The notes: a model not told the origin generated them from the letters alone. DNA of 64,000 nt from Curtobacterium sp. MCSS17_008 (GCF_003234185.1 NZ_QKSM01000004.1:124001-188000); one strand, 5' to 3'. Shown: positions 45,764 through 54,412, numbered from the stretch's first letter. Made by a program: numbers and translations.

Positions 45764-47313
45764 CCCCCGCACCCACCAACGCAGACCTGGAGCACGGCAG
45801 GAAGCCGTGGCCCGCCCTCTGGGCCCTCGTCGTCGGCTTCTTCATGATCCTGGTCGACTCGACCATCGTCTCCGTCGCGACCCCGACCATCGCGCAGGCG
45901 CTCGACGCCGACATCAACGCCGTCATCTGGGTGACGAGCGCCTACCTGCTCGCCTACGCGGTGCCGCTGCTCATCACGGGCCGCCTCGGGGACCGGTTCG
46001 GCCCGAAGGTGCTCTACCAGACCGGGCTCGTGGTCTTCACGCTCGCCAGCCTGTGGTGCGGCCTGGCCGGGTCCATCGAGATGCTCATCGTCGCGCGCGT
46101 CGTGCAGGGCCTCGGCGCCGCGATGATGACCCCGCAGACGATGGCGGTCATCACCCGCATCTTCCCGCCGCAGAACCGCGGTGCCGCGATGGGCCTGTGG
46201 GGCGCCGTCGCCGGTGTCGCATCGCTCGTCGGGCCGATCGTCGGCGGCCTGCTCGTCGACGGCTTCGGCTGGGAGTGGATCTTCTTCGTGAACGTCCCCG
46301 TGGGCATCGTCGCGTTCGCCCTCGCGCAGCGCTTCGTGCCGACGTTCGAGCGCCACGGCCACCGCTTCGACACCCTGGGCATCGTGCTCAGCGCCGTCGG
46401 CATGTTCCTGCTGGTGTTCGGCATCCAGGAGGGCGAGACCTACGACTGGGGCACCATCGCGGGCCCGATCTCGGTCTGGTCGCTCATCATCGCCGGGCTC
46501 GTCGTGCTCGCCGCCTTCGTGGTGTGGCAGGGCGTGCAGAAGGGCGAGCCGCTGCTGCCGCTCGGCCTCTTCAAGGACCGCAACTTCACCCTCGCCAACA
46601 TCGCCATCACCGCCGTCGGCGTCGCCATCGCGTCGTTCGCGCTGCCGATCATGCTGTGGGCGCAGGACGTCCTGCGCTTCTCGCCGACCCAGGCCGCGCT
46701 GCTCCTCGTGCCGCAGGCCGTCCTGTCCGCCGCGCTCGCGCCGCTCGTCGGCAAGAACCTGAACAAGTGGAACCCCCGGTGGGTCGGCTCGTTCGGTCTC
46801 GCGTGCTTCTCCGGCGGCCTGTTCTGGTTCGGGGCCCTGCTCTGGTCGGGCGCCGACTGGGGGTGGACGCTCCTGCCGAGCGCGCTCCTCGGACTCGCGA
46901 ACGCCTGCATGTGGGGTCCGCTCTCGGTGTCGGCGACGCGCAACCTGCCGCCGGCGCTCGCGGGTGCCGGATCCGGCGTCTACAACACCACCCGGCAGAT
47001 CGGCGCCGTGCTCGGCTCGGCCGGCATCGCCGCGCTGATCGAGGCGCGCATCACGGCGAACTTCCCGTCGGGCACCGGCACGGGGTCGGGCGGCGGCGCC
47101 GAGCAGCAGGTCGGGGCGCTCCCCGAGTTCCTGCAGCAGCCGTTCGCCACCGCCATGGGGCAGTCGCTCGTGCTGCCCGCCGTCGTGCTCGTCGCGGCGA
47201 TCGTCGCGGCGCTGTTCCTGGCGAAGCCGAAGCCGGCGCCGTGGCAGCAGCAGGCCGGGGCTCCGACGGCCACGCGGTCCGACGCCACGGAGTCCGAGGC
47301 CGCCGCGCACTGA
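45760..47313 (+). CDS. MFS exporter, DHA2 family (EmrB/QacA-like)
   Basis: A 517-aa proton-driven drug exporter with about 14 helices. Motifs: FMILVDSTIVSVATPTIAQAL with the DHA2-typical Asp in helix 1, LAYAVPLLITGRLGDRFGPK (motif A), and GPIVGGLLVDGFGWEWIFFVNVP (motif C). The C-terminal tail is Gly/Ala-rich. Substrate not predictable. Controlled probably by the coupled PadR regulator. Confidence 0.94.
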   Translation: MTPAPTNADLEHGRKPWPALWALVVGFFMILVDSTIVSVATPTIAQALDADINAVIWVTSAYLLAYAVPLLITGRLGDRFGPKVLYQTGLVVFTLASLWCGLAGSIEMLIVARVVQGLGAAMMTPQTMAVITRIFPPQNRGAAMGLWGAVAGVASLVGPIVGGLLVDGFGWEWIFFVNVPVGIVAFALAQRFVPTFERHGHRFDTLGIVLSAVGMFLLVFGIQEGETYDWGTIAGPISVWSLIIAGLVVLAAFVVWQGVQKGEPLLPLGLFKDRNFTLANIAITAVGVAIASFALPIMLWAQDVLRFSPTQAALLLVPQAVLSAALAPLVGKNLNKWNPRWVGSFGLACFSGGLFWFGALLWSGADWGWTLLPSALLGLANACMWGPLSVSATRNLPPALAGAGSGVYNTTRQIGAVLGSAGIAALIEARITANFPSGTGTGSGGGAEQQVGALPEFLQQPFATAMGQSLVLPAVVLVAAIVAALFLAKPKPAPWQQQAGAPTATRSDATESEAAAH

Positions 47314-47321
47314 CGCCCGCC

Positions 47322-47369
47322 CCCGTCCGCGTTCCCGTTCCCGTCCCCGTCCCCGTTCCCGTCTCCGTT
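47322..47369. repeat. CCCGTY hexamer array, eight units
   Basis: Eight hexamers close to CCCGTC/CCCGTT directly abut the hairpin at 47370, starting nine bases after the exporter stop. Compare the GTGCGG array left of copy A at 29842. Confidence 0.85.
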
Positions 47370-47424
47370 CATGGAGCAGAAAACGTCGAGTCGCGGCGAC
47401 GCACTCGACGTCTTCTGCTCCATG
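47370..47424. repeat. ATGGAGCAGAAGACGTCG hairpin, copy B
   Basis: Arms of 22 bases (47370-47391 and 47403-47424), one mismatch, 11-base loop, between the convergent exporter and acyltransferase genes. The arms match those of copy A (29910) over about 20 bases on both sides. Confidence 0.88.
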
Positions 47425-47456
47425 GATGGACGACGGGCGTCGGCCGACGCCGCGGC

Positions 47457-48767
47457 TCAGGGCCGCGCGGACCGCGTCCGCCCGAGCAGCCACACCCCGA
47501 CGGGCACGGCGGCGGCGCCGAGGACCGCGACCGGGAACGACAGGTGCCACTGCATCACGACGAACGCCGGCCCGACGGTGCACAGCGCCGCGAGCGTGAC
47601 GACGGCCCACCCCGGGCGGTCGGTCCCCGGCTCGAGTCGGGGGAGCGGTCGGTCCCAGCGCCGCAGGGCCCGTGCCACGCCGATCGCCGCGGCCAGCACG
47701 ACGACCAGGGCGATCGGTCGTGTCGCCCACCAGGTCCCCGACCCCGGCTCCGGGAAGGGCACCGCGAGCAGGAGCGCGACGCCGTTGAGCGCGATGTACA
47801 GCGGCAGGTGCCAGAGGTAGACGACCATGCCGTCCCGCCCGAGCACGAACACCGTGGCCCGCGCCCCACGGGTCTCCATGAGCCGGGTGAGGGGGCGGTG
47901 GACGAGTTGCACGAGGCAGACCTGCGACACGGCCAGCACCGCCAGCGGGAGCATCGGCGGGTTGAGGTCCTGCAGCATGTCCGGTGCCCAGAGCCCGACG
48001 GACGTCACGGGGACGAGGACCGCGTAGCCGGCCGCGGCGACCGCGGCGAGCAGGGCGCGTGAGCGACGGGCGAACCACCCGTCGGCCCAGAGGAACCCGA
48101 GCTGCTGGGCGAAGAGCCACACCGGACCGAGGTTGAGGAGCCCGAACTCGGCGGTGCCGGTGGCGAACCGGATCCCGTCGACGGCTCCGGAGAGCAGCAG
48201 GAGGACGCCGAGCGTGCGCCAGGGTGCCCGCTCGTGCAACCGGGCCATCACCGGGACGCAGCACTGGGTGATGCCGTAGGCGGCGAGGAACCAGAGCGGG
48301 GACCCGATGCCGAACGCCACCTCAGCCAGCAGGTCGGGTGGTGTGCCCAGCACGGTCGCGACACCGAGTCCGAGCGCGAGCACGACGAACAGGGGGACCG
48401 CGGGCCGGAAGAGCCGCACGAGCCGGGTCGCCACGAAGTCGCGGGCGCCGCCGCCCCGGGCGATCGTGCTGCCCCACCCCACGGCGCTCGCGAAACCGCC
48501 GACCGCGAAGAACAGCGGCATGACCTGTCCCACCCAGGTCGCGGGGACGTACCACCCGGCTTCCTGCAGCGGGCTCGTGACACCGATGCCGTCCGGTGAG
48601 ACGGCGACACCGACCATCGTGACGTGCACGACGACGACCAGCACGACGCACGCCGTCCGGATGAGGTCGACGACCAGGTCCCGCTGCGTGATGGTCCCCC
48701 GGACGTCCTGAGCGGTCTCGGCCGGCGCGGAGACGATCCGCGACGAAGGCCCCTGCTTCGTGGACAT
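47457..48767 (-). CDS. Acyltransferase family 3 membrane protein
   Basis: A 436-aa protein with about ten helices (PF01757). It opens with RDLVVDLIRTACVVLVVVVHV; the family His lies in this first helix, and the block MPLFFAVGGFASAVGW follows. The later helix MVVYLWHLPLYIALNGVALL is also typical. These enzymes O-acylate exported sugars or glycolipids. No glycan genes are adjacent, so the target is unknown. ATG is six bases after a TAGCGT box (leaderless). Confidence 0.9.
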   Translation of the reverse strand: MSTKQGPSSRIVSAPAETAQDVRGTITQRDLVVDLIRTACVVLVVVVHVTMVGVAVSPDGIGVTSPLQEAGWYVPATWVGQVMPLFFAVGGFASAVGWGSTIARGGGARDFVATRLVRLFRPAVPLFVVLALGLGVATVLGTPPDLLAEVAFGIGSPLWFLAAYGITQCCVPVMARLHERAPWRTLGVLLLLSGAVDGIRFATGTAEFGLLNLGPVWLFAQQLGFLWADGWFARRSRALLAAVAAAGYAVLVPVTSVGLWAPDMLQDLNPPMLPLAVLAVSQVCLVQLVHRPLTRLMETRGARATVFVLGRDGMVVYLWHLPLYIALNGVALLLAVPFPEPGSGTWWATRPIALVVVLAAAIGVARALRRWDRPLPRLEPGTDRPGWAVVTLAALCTVGPAFVVMQWHLSFPVAVLGAAAVPVGVWLLGRTRSARP

Positions 48768-48773
48768 GTGCGG

Positions 48774-48779
48774 ACGCTA
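48774..48779 (-). promoter_or_regulatory. -10 box of a leaderless promoter for the acyltransferase gene
   Basis: TAGCGT on the minus strand, six bases before the ATG at 48767. Confidence 0.55.
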
Positions 48780-48914
48780 GCGCGCCGTCGCCCGTTCCAG
48801 GGGTGTCCCAGGCGATCGCAGCCGGATCGTGACCGTCGCCTCCGCGGACCGGGACGGGCGGCGACACGCGCACCCGCGCACCGCGCTGCGTGGATCGACC
48901 GGGACCGTGTACGG

Positions 48915-48938
48915 TTGCACTTGTCTTGATCGATGCAA
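48915..48938. promoter_or_regulatory. TTGCA-N14-TGCAA inverted repeat before the Fur-type gene
   Basis: TTGCACTTGTCTTGATCGAT ending in GCAA lies 14 bases before the regulator's ATG and just after a TACGGT -10-like box (48910-48915). Placement over the expected transcription start fits autorepression as known for FurA-type regulators of catalase; binding is inferred. Confidence 0.5.
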
Positions 48939-48951
48939 GAGAGAGTGGCTG

Positions 48952-49395
48952 ATGGACGTCGACGCGGATCTGCTCCGGGCCTCCGGCCTGCGGGTCACGG
49001 CACCGCGGCTCGCCGTGCTGCGTGCCTCGGGCGCGATGCCGCACGCGACCGCCGACGACATCCTGACCGCGGTCTCGACCGAGCTGCCGACCACGAGTCA
49101 CCAGGCCGTCTACGGGGTCCTGAACGCCCTGACCGGCGTCGGGCTCGTCCGGCGCATCGAGCCAGCCGGCAGTCCGGCGCGCTACGAGCGCCGGACCGGT
49201 GACAACCACCATCACATCGTCTGCACGATGTGCGGCGCGATCGAGGACGTCGACTGCGCGGTCGGCCACGCACCCTGTCTGACGCCGTCGGAGACGCACG
49301 GCTTCGCCGTGACCACCGCCGAGGTCACCTACTGGGGCATCTGCGAGTCCTGCGCCGCGGCCGAGCGCGACGACGCCGAGGTCGTCCCGGCCTGA
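48952..49395 (+). CDS. Fur family transcriptional regulator (peroxide-sensing type)
   Basis: A 147-aa metal-dependent repressor: winged helix (LRVTAPRLAVLRASG, TSHQAVYGVLNALTGVGLVRRI) and a C-terminal metal/dimer domain with the NHHHIVC motif and two CXXC-type pairs (CTMCG, CESCA) for structural zinc. It lies 173 bases upstream of a catalase gene in the same direction, the classic furA/catR-catalase arrangement, so it is probably a PerR/FurA-like peroxide sensor. The intervening gap holds loose GCACCACC repeats only. Confidence 0.92.
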   Translation: MDVDADLLRASGLRVTAPRLAVLRASGAMPHATADDILTAVSTELPTTSHQAVYGVLNALTGVGLVRRIEPAGSPARYERRTGDNHHHIVCTMCGAIEDVDCAVGHAPCLTPSETHGFAVTTAEVTYWGICESCAAAERDDAEVVPA

Positions 49396-49568
49396 CGCTG
49401 CCGGTCCCGGCCCGAGCGCCGGAGTCCGACGGCACGGCGCACCACCGACGCGGCGCACCACCCACGCGACGCACCACCGACGGAGTGGCGCGCCCCACGA
49501 GTGACCCGAGCACCCCGACCAACCCGAGCACCCCTGACCGAACCAACCGTTCCACCTGAGGAGGAACC

Positions 49569-51095
49569 GTGTCCGACCAGAACACGTCCGCCGGCCCCGC
49601 CGGTACCCCCACCACCACGACCAACTCCGGCGCCCCGGTCTCCAGCGACCAGCACTCGATGGGCGTCGGGGCCGACGGCCCCCTCGCCCTCCACGACCAC
49701 TACCTGGTCGAGAAGCTCGCCCAGTTCAACCGCGAGCGCATCCCGGAGCGCGTCGTCCACGCCAAGGGCGGCGGCGCGTTCGGTACCTTCACCGTCACGC
49801 ACGACGTGTCGCGGTACACCCGCGCCGCGTTCCTGCAGCCGGCCCAGAGCACCGAGATGCTCGCCCGCTTCTCGTCCGTCGCCGGCGAGCAGGGCTCCCC
49901 GGACACCTGGCGCGACCCGCGCGGCTTCGCGCTGAAGTTCTACACGAGCGAGGGCAACTACGACCTCGTCGGCAACAACACCCCCGTGTTCTTCCTCCGC
50001 GACGGCATCAAGTTCCCGGACTTCATCCGCTCGCAGAAGCGCCTGCCGGGCTCGCACCTGCGTGACCACGACATGCAGTGGGACTTCTGGACGCTCTCGC
50101 CCGAGTCGGCGCACCAGGTGACGTGGCTGATGGGCGACCGCGGCCTGCCGGCGTCGTGGCGCAACATGGACGGTTTCGGCTCGCACACGTACCAGTGGAT
50201 CAACGCAGCGGGCGAGCGCTTCTGGGTGAAGTACCACTTCGAGACGCAGCAGGGCCACAAGACCCTGACGCAGGAGGACGCCGACCGCATCGCCGGTGAG
50301 GACGCCGACTTCCACATCCGCGACCTGTACGAGGCGATCGAGCGCCAGGACTTCCCGAAGTGGACCCTCAAGGTGCAGGTCATGCCCTACGAGGACGCGA
50401 AGACCTACCGCTTCAACCCGTTCGACCTGACGAAGGTGTGGCCGCACGCGGACTACCCGCTCATCGAGGTCGGCACGATGGAGCTCAACCGCAACCCGGA
50501 GAACTACTTCGCGCAGATCGAGCAGGCGACGTTCGCCCCGTCGAACTTCGTGCCCGGCATCGCGGCGAGCCCCGACAAGATGCTCCTCGCGCGCATCTTC
50601 AGCTACGCGGACGCGCACCGCTACCGCGTCGGCACGAACCACGCGCAGCTGCCGGTGAACGCCCCGAAGAACGAGGTCCACTCGTACTCGAAGGACGGCG
50701 CCATGCGCTTCGACTTCCAGAAGGCCGAGGTGCCGGTGTACGCGCCGAACTCCCTCGGTGGTGCGCACGCCGACCCGACCGCCACGGACGACGTCCCGGG
50801 CTGGGAGTCCGACGGTGCCCTGCAGCGCTCCGCGGCGACGCTCCACCCGGAGGACGACGACTTCGGCCAGGCCGGCACGCTCTACCGCGAGGTGCTCGAC
50901 GACGCCGCCCGTGAGCGCCTGGTCGGCAACATCGCCGGGCACGTCTCGAAGGTGACGCGCGACGACCTGCGCGAGCGCGTGTTCGCCTACTGGACGAACG
51001 TCGACGCCGACCTGGGCGCGCGCGTGCGCGCCGCCGTCGCGCCGAGCGCGCCGGGTTCGAACGAGGACCCGGAGCAGGTCGCGGTCGAGGCGTAG
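49569..51095 (+). CDS. Haem catalase (small-subunit, monofunctional)
   Basis: A 508-aa cytosolic enzyme that dismutates hydrogen peroxide. Visible: active-site [11 protein letters not shown] (His and distal loop), [19 protein letters not shown] (Asn), and the proximal haem ligand Tyr in [18 protein letters not shown]-terminal 20 residues are a Thr/Ser/Gly-rich extension. The GTG follows GAGGA. No C-terminal flavodoxin domain, so it is the small clade 3-like type. Regulation by the upstream Fur-type protein is likely. Confidence 0.97.
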   Translation: MSDQNTSAGPAGTPTTTTNSGAPVSSDQHSMGVGADGPLALHDHYLVEKLAQFNRERIPERVVHAKGGGAFGTFTVTHDVSRYTRAAFLQPAQSTEMLARFSSVAGEQGSPDTWRDPRGFALKFYTSEGNYDLVGNNTPVFFLRDGIKFPDFIRSQKRLPGSHLRDHDMQWDFWTLSPESAHQVTWLMGDRGLPASWRNMDGFGSHTYQWINAAGERFWVKYHFETQQGHKTLTQEDADRIAGEDADFHIRDLYEAIERQDFPKWTLKVQVMPYEDAKTYRFNPFDLTKVWPHADYPLIEVGTMELNRNPENYFAQIEQATFAPSNFVPGIAASPDKMLLARIFSYADAHRYRVGTNHAQLPVNAPKNEVHSYSKDGAMRFDFQKAEVPVYAPNSLGGAHADPTATDDVPGWESDGALQRSAATLHPEDDDFGQAGTLYREVLDDAARERLVGNIAGHVSKVTRDDLRERVFAYWTNVDADLGARVRAAVAPSAPGSNEDPEQVAVEA

Positions 51096-51104
51096 TCGAC
51101 CCGA

Positions 51105-51154
51105 CGACGGACGGGAGGCCCGGTACCAGCTGGTACCGGGCCTCCCGTCCGTCG
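51105..51154. repeat. GACGGGAGGC palindrome, copy 5 (bidirectional terminator)
   Basis: Perfect 50-base palindrome centred on CCAGCTGG, between convergent catalase and GNAT genes, ten bases after the catalase stop. Its inner 48 bases are identical to copy 7. Confidence 0.9.
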
Positions 51155-51166
51155 GCGTGGTGCGGT

Positions 51167-51733
51167 CTAGACCTGCTGGCCGTTCAGCATGACGGGTCCG
51201 TCCGGCCAGTCCTCGAGCCGGGCCTCGACCGGCAGCACCATCCACCCGCCCTGCTCGGTCTCGTTCACCCCGACCCCGTCGGCCGTGAAGGCCGAGAACG
51301 TGCCGACGGCACCGTCGACCTCGTGCCAGCCCATGTGGGCGTAGAAGGGGATGCGGTCCTCGCCGGCGCCGAGGAAGCCGTACGGCACGCGGAGCCCCTC
51401 GAGGACGGCGCGGGTCCGCACGAGCAGCTCGCGGCCGACCCCGGTGCCCTGCAGCTTCGGCGACACGGCGACGATGCCGGTGTCCCCGACCAGGACGTCC
51501 TGCCCGCCGACCGTGATGAACATCCGGCGGATCCCGACGTGCGCGAGGACCGTGCCGTCCGCGCCCCAGCCGATCACCCGGCGCTCGGGCTGCATGCCGG
51601 CGTAGTCGCGGCCGCCCACGTACCAGTGCGACCAGGTCGGGAACGCCTGCCCGAGCATCGCCGCGATCGCCTCGTGGTCGGGGAGCGTCAGCGCGCTCTC
51701 CTCGACCACCTCCCACCGGATGTCCTCAGTCAC
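51167..51733 (-). CDS. GNAT family N-acetyltransferase (NodA-like)
   Basis: A 188-aa acyl/acetyltransferase. The central strand-loop-helix is GIVAVSPKLQGTGVGRELLVRTRAVLEGL, with the pyrophosphate loop QGTGVG, followed by VPYGFLGAGEDRIPFYAHMGWHEVDG. The IRRMFITVGGQDVLVGDTG stretch resembles NodA-type acyltransferases, though host-signal functions cannot be assumed. GTG start, six bases after CAGGAT. Confidence 0.82.
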   Translation of the reverse strand: MTEDIRWEVVEESALTLPDHEAIAAMLGQAFPTWSHWYVGGRDYAGMQPERRVIGWGADGTVLAHVGIRRMFITVGGQDVLVGDTGIVAVSPKLQGTGVGRELLVRTRAVLEGLRVPYGFLGAGEDRIPFYAHMGWHEVDGAVGTFSAFTADGVGVNETEQGGWMVLPVEARLEDWPDGPVMLNGQQV

Positions 51734-51796
51734 GCGTCCATCCTGCCGGGTGTGCCTGGCCGCCCGCGCGGCGGCGCGCAGCGCCACAGCCGAGCG

Positions 51797-52669
51797 TCAG
51801 CCGCGACCGGGCGCGGTGACCTCGATGCGGTTCGCCCACGGGTCCTCGAACGCCACCGTCCGGCCGTCGTCCGCGGTCTGCACCCCGGTGTCGTGCATGC
51901 GGGACACGAGCGCGCCGAGGTCGTCCGCGCCGGGCACCTCGATCCGCACGAGCCCGAGCCCGAGCGCCTGCTGCCGCCGCCCGGCCCCGCGGGAGTCCCA
52001 CGTGTTCATCGCCATGTGGTGGTGGTAGCCGCCCGCGCTGACGAACAACGCCTGGTCGCCCATCGCCGCCGTCGTGGCGAAGCCGAGCCGGTCGACGTAG
52101 AACGCCTTCGCCGTGGCGACGTCGCCGACGGACAGGTGCACGTGCCCGACGCGACCCGGTCGTGACCGCGCCAGCGACAGGGCGTCCTGTGTCAGGTGTT
52201 CCTGCACGAAGGCGTTCGGGTCGACGAAGATCGTCGCCATGTCGACCATGCCGTGCGTCCACGACCACTCGCTGCGGTCGCGGTCCCAGTACAGCTCGAC
52301 GCCGTTGCCCTCGGGGTCCGAGCAGTAGAACGCGTTGCTCACCAGGTGGTCCGCGCTGCCCGTGAAGCTCCGCGGGTACTTCGTCGCGACGGAGTACAGC
52401 GCCGCAGCCAGGTCGGCCCGTGTGTCGAACAGGATCGCCGTGTGGAAGAGCCCCGCCTCGTGCGGGGCGGCGTGCCGCATCGCGGGGGCGTGCTCGAGGA
52501 CCACGATCGGCGTCGTCCCGCGGCCGAGCACCACGGTCCCGCCCGCGTCGGTGATCACGGCCAGCCCGACGCCGTCGCGGTAGTACGCGACCATCGAGTC
52601 GAGGTCGGCGACCCGGAGCGTGACGGCGCCCATCCCGGTGTCCGCGGCGAGGAGGTCCTGCGAGTGCAT
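51797..52669 (-). CDS. VOC superfamily protein (glyoxalase / extradiol dioxygenase-like)
   Basis: A 290-aa protein with two VOC modules: residues ~14-130 (GAVTLRVADLDSMVAYYRDGVG, FHTAILF, DPEGNGVELYWDR) and ~170-290 (VGHVHLSVGDVATAKAFYVDRLG, YHHHMAMNTWDSRGAG, WANRIEVTAPG). The His/His/Glu metal set appears in the modules. Related proteins are called catechol-2,3-dioxygenase or bleomycin-resistance-like. A promoter (TTGACG at 52699-52704, CACACT at 52676-52681, spacer 17) is overlapped by a perfect palindrome, so the gene is tightly regulated. Confidence 0.9.
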   Translation of the reverse strand: MHSQDLLAADTGMGAVTLRVADLDSMVAYYRDGVGLAVITDAGGTVVLGRGTTPIVVLEHAPAMRHAAPHEAGLFHTAILFDTRADLAAALYSVATKYPRSFTGSADHLVSNAFYCSDPEGNGVELYWDRDRSEWSWTHGMVDMATIFVDPNAFVQEHLTQDALSLARSRPGRVGHVHLSVGDVATAKAFYVDRLGFATTAAMGDQALFVSAGGYHHHMAMNTWDSRGAGRRQQALGLGLVRIEVPGADDLGALVSRMHDTGVQTADDGRTVAFEDPWANRIEVTAPGRG

Positions 52670-52675
52670 GCCCCC

Positions 52676-52710
52676 AGTGTGCGTCCGTTTGGTTGACACG
52701 TCAACCAAAC
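52676..52710 (-). promoter_or_regulatory. Promoter with perfect 11-base-arm palindromic operator for the VOC gene
   Basis: The arms GTTTGGTTGAC and complement (52687-52697 and 52700-52710) are perfect around a two-base centre. The minus-strand -35 TTGACG (52699-52704) lies inside the palindrome, the -10 CACACT at 52676-52681 is 17 bases on, and six bases later the ATG begins. A dimeric repressor of MarR or HxlR style bound here would block polymerase. No such regulator gene is adjacent. Confidence 0.75.
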
Positions 52711-52722
52711 AGGGGCTGAGGG

Positions 52723-53514
52723 CTACTTCGCGCTGAACCCGCCGTCCGTCTTGAGCAGCTGCCCGTTCACCCAGCCCCCGTCCGGACCGAGCAGGAAGCC
52801 GACGAGCGCCGCCGTGTCGGTCGGCATCGAGGGCCGCCCGAGCGGGGTCTGCGCGACCGCGGCCTCGCGGATCTCCTCGGTCATCCACCCGGTGTCGTTC
52901 GGCCCCGGGTTCACCAGGTTCGCACTGACCCGCACGTCGCCGAGCTCGATCGCCGCACCGACGACCAGCCGGTCGAGGGCGCCCTTGCTCGTGCCGTACG
53001 GCAGGTTGAAGCCGACGTGGTCGCTCGTGAGCGCGACGATGCGGCGGCGGTCCTCGGGCGCGGGCGCGCCCTCGCGGAGCCGCCGCGCGTACGCCTGCAC
53101 GATGAGGAAGGGCGCGCGCACGTTCACCGCCAGGTGCCGGTCGAACGACTCGACCGTCGTCGTCGCGAAGTCCGAGTCCACCGACTCGCAGTGCGACATG
53201 ACGACGGCGGTCACGGGCATGCCCGCCTCCGCTTCGGCGCGGCCGACGAGCGCGGCCGCCTGCTCCGCGTCGGCCAGGTCGACCGGGAGGCGCGTCACCC
53301 GTGCCCCCGCCCGCTCGGCCTCCGCGACCACCGCGTCCACCCCGTCGGGGTCGGCCGCGCCGTGCACACGCTCGTCGTACGGTCCCCACCAGGAGAGCGC
53401 GAGGTCCCAGCCGTCGGCCGCGAGACGTGACGCGATCGCGGCACCGATCCCGGCGCGGCGACCGACGCCGGTCACCAGGGCGAGGGGTCTGGTGGTGAGG
53501 GATCTGGCGGTCAT
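52723..53514 (-). CDS. Short-chain dehydrogenase/reductase
   Basis: A 263-aa NAD(P)-binding oxidoreductase. The nucleotide loop is VTGVGRRAGIGAAIA; the catalytic Ser is in VALTSDHVG and the Tyr-x3-Lys in LPYGTSKGALD; it ends TDGGFSAK like FabG-type proteins. The ATG follows GGGAGG at eight bases. Substrate unknown. It is codirectional with the VOC gene, but the operator between them argues for separate control of the latter. Confidence 0.92.
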   Translation of the reverse strand: MTARSLTTRPLALVTGVGRRAGIGAAIASRLAADGWDLALSWWGPYDERVHGAADPDGVDAVVAEAERAGARVTRLPVDLADAEQAAALVGRAEAEAGMPVTAVVMSHCESVDSDFATTTVESFDRHLAVNVRAPFLIVQAYARRLREGAPAPEDRRRIVALTSDHVGFNLPYGTSKGALDRLVVGAAIELGDVRVSANLVNPGPNDTGWMTEEIREAAVAQTPLGRPSMPTDTAALVGFLLGPDGGWVNGQLLKTDGGFSAK

Positions 53515-53612
53515 GGGTCGTGCCTCCCGTCCGGACGGCGCCTCCGTGCGCAGCCCCGACCAGGATGGCATCGCACCCGGCGTCCTGTCGGCGGGACGCG
53601 GCGGTGCCGGGC

Positions 53613-53618
53613 CACAAT
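53613..53618 (+). promoter_or_regulatory. Putative -10 box upstream of the leader ORF and lepB
   Basis: CACAAT followed by six bases and a GTG at 53625, the same spacing as the other leaderless starts in the window. Confidence 0.4.
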
Positions 53619-53624
53619 GGGACC

Positions 53625-53687
53625 GTGCCCCGCTCCCACCGTCCCGACCCGTCGACGTCCCCGGTGCAGGCGGTGCCGGCGCGGTGA
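53625..53687 (+). CDS. Possible 20-codon leader ORF coupled to signal peptidase I
   Basis: GTG-initiated, encodes VPRSHRPDPSTSPVQAVPAR and stops with a TGA that overlaps the lepB GTG by four bases (GTGA). The lepB start has no good ribosome site, so reinitiation after this mini-ORF would explain its translation. The product itself is Pro/Ser/Arg-rich and unlike any family I know. Confidence 0.4.
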   Translation: MPRSHRPDPSTSPVQAVPAR

Positions 53688-54313
53688 GTGAGCAGCCTGC
53701 GGACAGCCGGTCCGGACGACCGGGACGGTCCGGGTGGCGGTTCCTCCGCGACCTGGCGATCATCGTGGTGGTGGCGCTGCTCGCGTCGTTCCTGGTGAAG
53801 ACGTACCTGGTGCGGGCGTTCTCGATCCCCTCCGGGTCGATGGAGCGCACCCTGCTCGTCGGGGACCGGGTCCTGGTGAACGAATTGGTGCCGGACGTCG
53901 TGCCGCTCCGACGCGGGGACGTCGTGGTGTTCCGCGACCCGGGCGGGTGGCTGCTGCCCGGGCAGGGCGACGACCTCATCAAGCGCGTGATCGGGCTGCC
54001 GGGTGACACGGTGTCGTGCTGCGACGCGCAGGGGCGCCTGTCGGTGAACGGGCACGCGGTGGACGAGCCCTACGTCGTGACGGCGCAGGGATCGGAGCGG
54101 GTCGCTGCCGAGGACTTCGACGTCCGGGTGCCCGCCGGCCGGATCTGGGTCATGGGGGACAACCGGTACGACTCCGCCGACTCACGGGCGCACGGCACGG
54201 TCCCGACGTCCGACGTCGTCGGCCGGGCCTTCGTGATCACGTGGCCGGTCACGCGGTGGTGTGTGCTCGGCCGCGCCGGCGAGGAGTGGGACGCGGTGCC
54301 CGACCCGCGGTGA
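53684..54313 (+). CDS. lepB: Signal peptidase I
   Basis: Membrane-bound serine protease that removes signal peptides of exported proteins. The 209-aa protein has one N-terminal helix (about 23-40), then AFSIPSGSMERTL with nucleophile Ser at about 52, the general-base Lys at about 100 in DDLIKRVIGLPGD, and box E WVMGDNRYDSADSRAHG. The usual Pro of SGSMxPTL is Arg here. A CC pair sits in the GDTVSCCDAQG loop. The start is a GTG coupled to a mini-ORF. Given the many large secreted proteins nearby it may be one of several paralogues. Confidence 0.93.
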   Translation: MSEQPADSRSGRPGRSGWRFLRDLAIIVVVALLASFLVKTYLVRAFSIPSGSMERTLLVGDRVLVNELVPDVVPLRRGDVVVFRDPGGWLLPGQGDDLIKRVIGLPGDTVSCCDAQGRLSVNGHAVDEPYVVTAQGSERVAAEDFDVRVPAGRIWVMGDNRYDSADSRAHGTVPTSDVVGRAFVITWPVTRWCVLGRAGEEWDAVPDPR

Positions 54314-54412
54314 ACCCGGTGTCGGGGCGCGGTGTCGGCAGGGGGCGCGACCCGCCCGGGTCCACCGTTCTGGGGACGAACGCGTCCGTGCCGGAGCAGT
54401 ACCGTGGACGGT

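Noticed and set aside
45607..48264. 885-codon minus-strand frame
   Set aside because: Crosses the exporter, the hairpin repeat and part of the acyltransferase; no family features.
49396..49568. Repeat array of GCACCACC/ACCGACG words between the regulator and catalase
   Set aside because: Too irregular to define a unit; probably low-complexity spacer.
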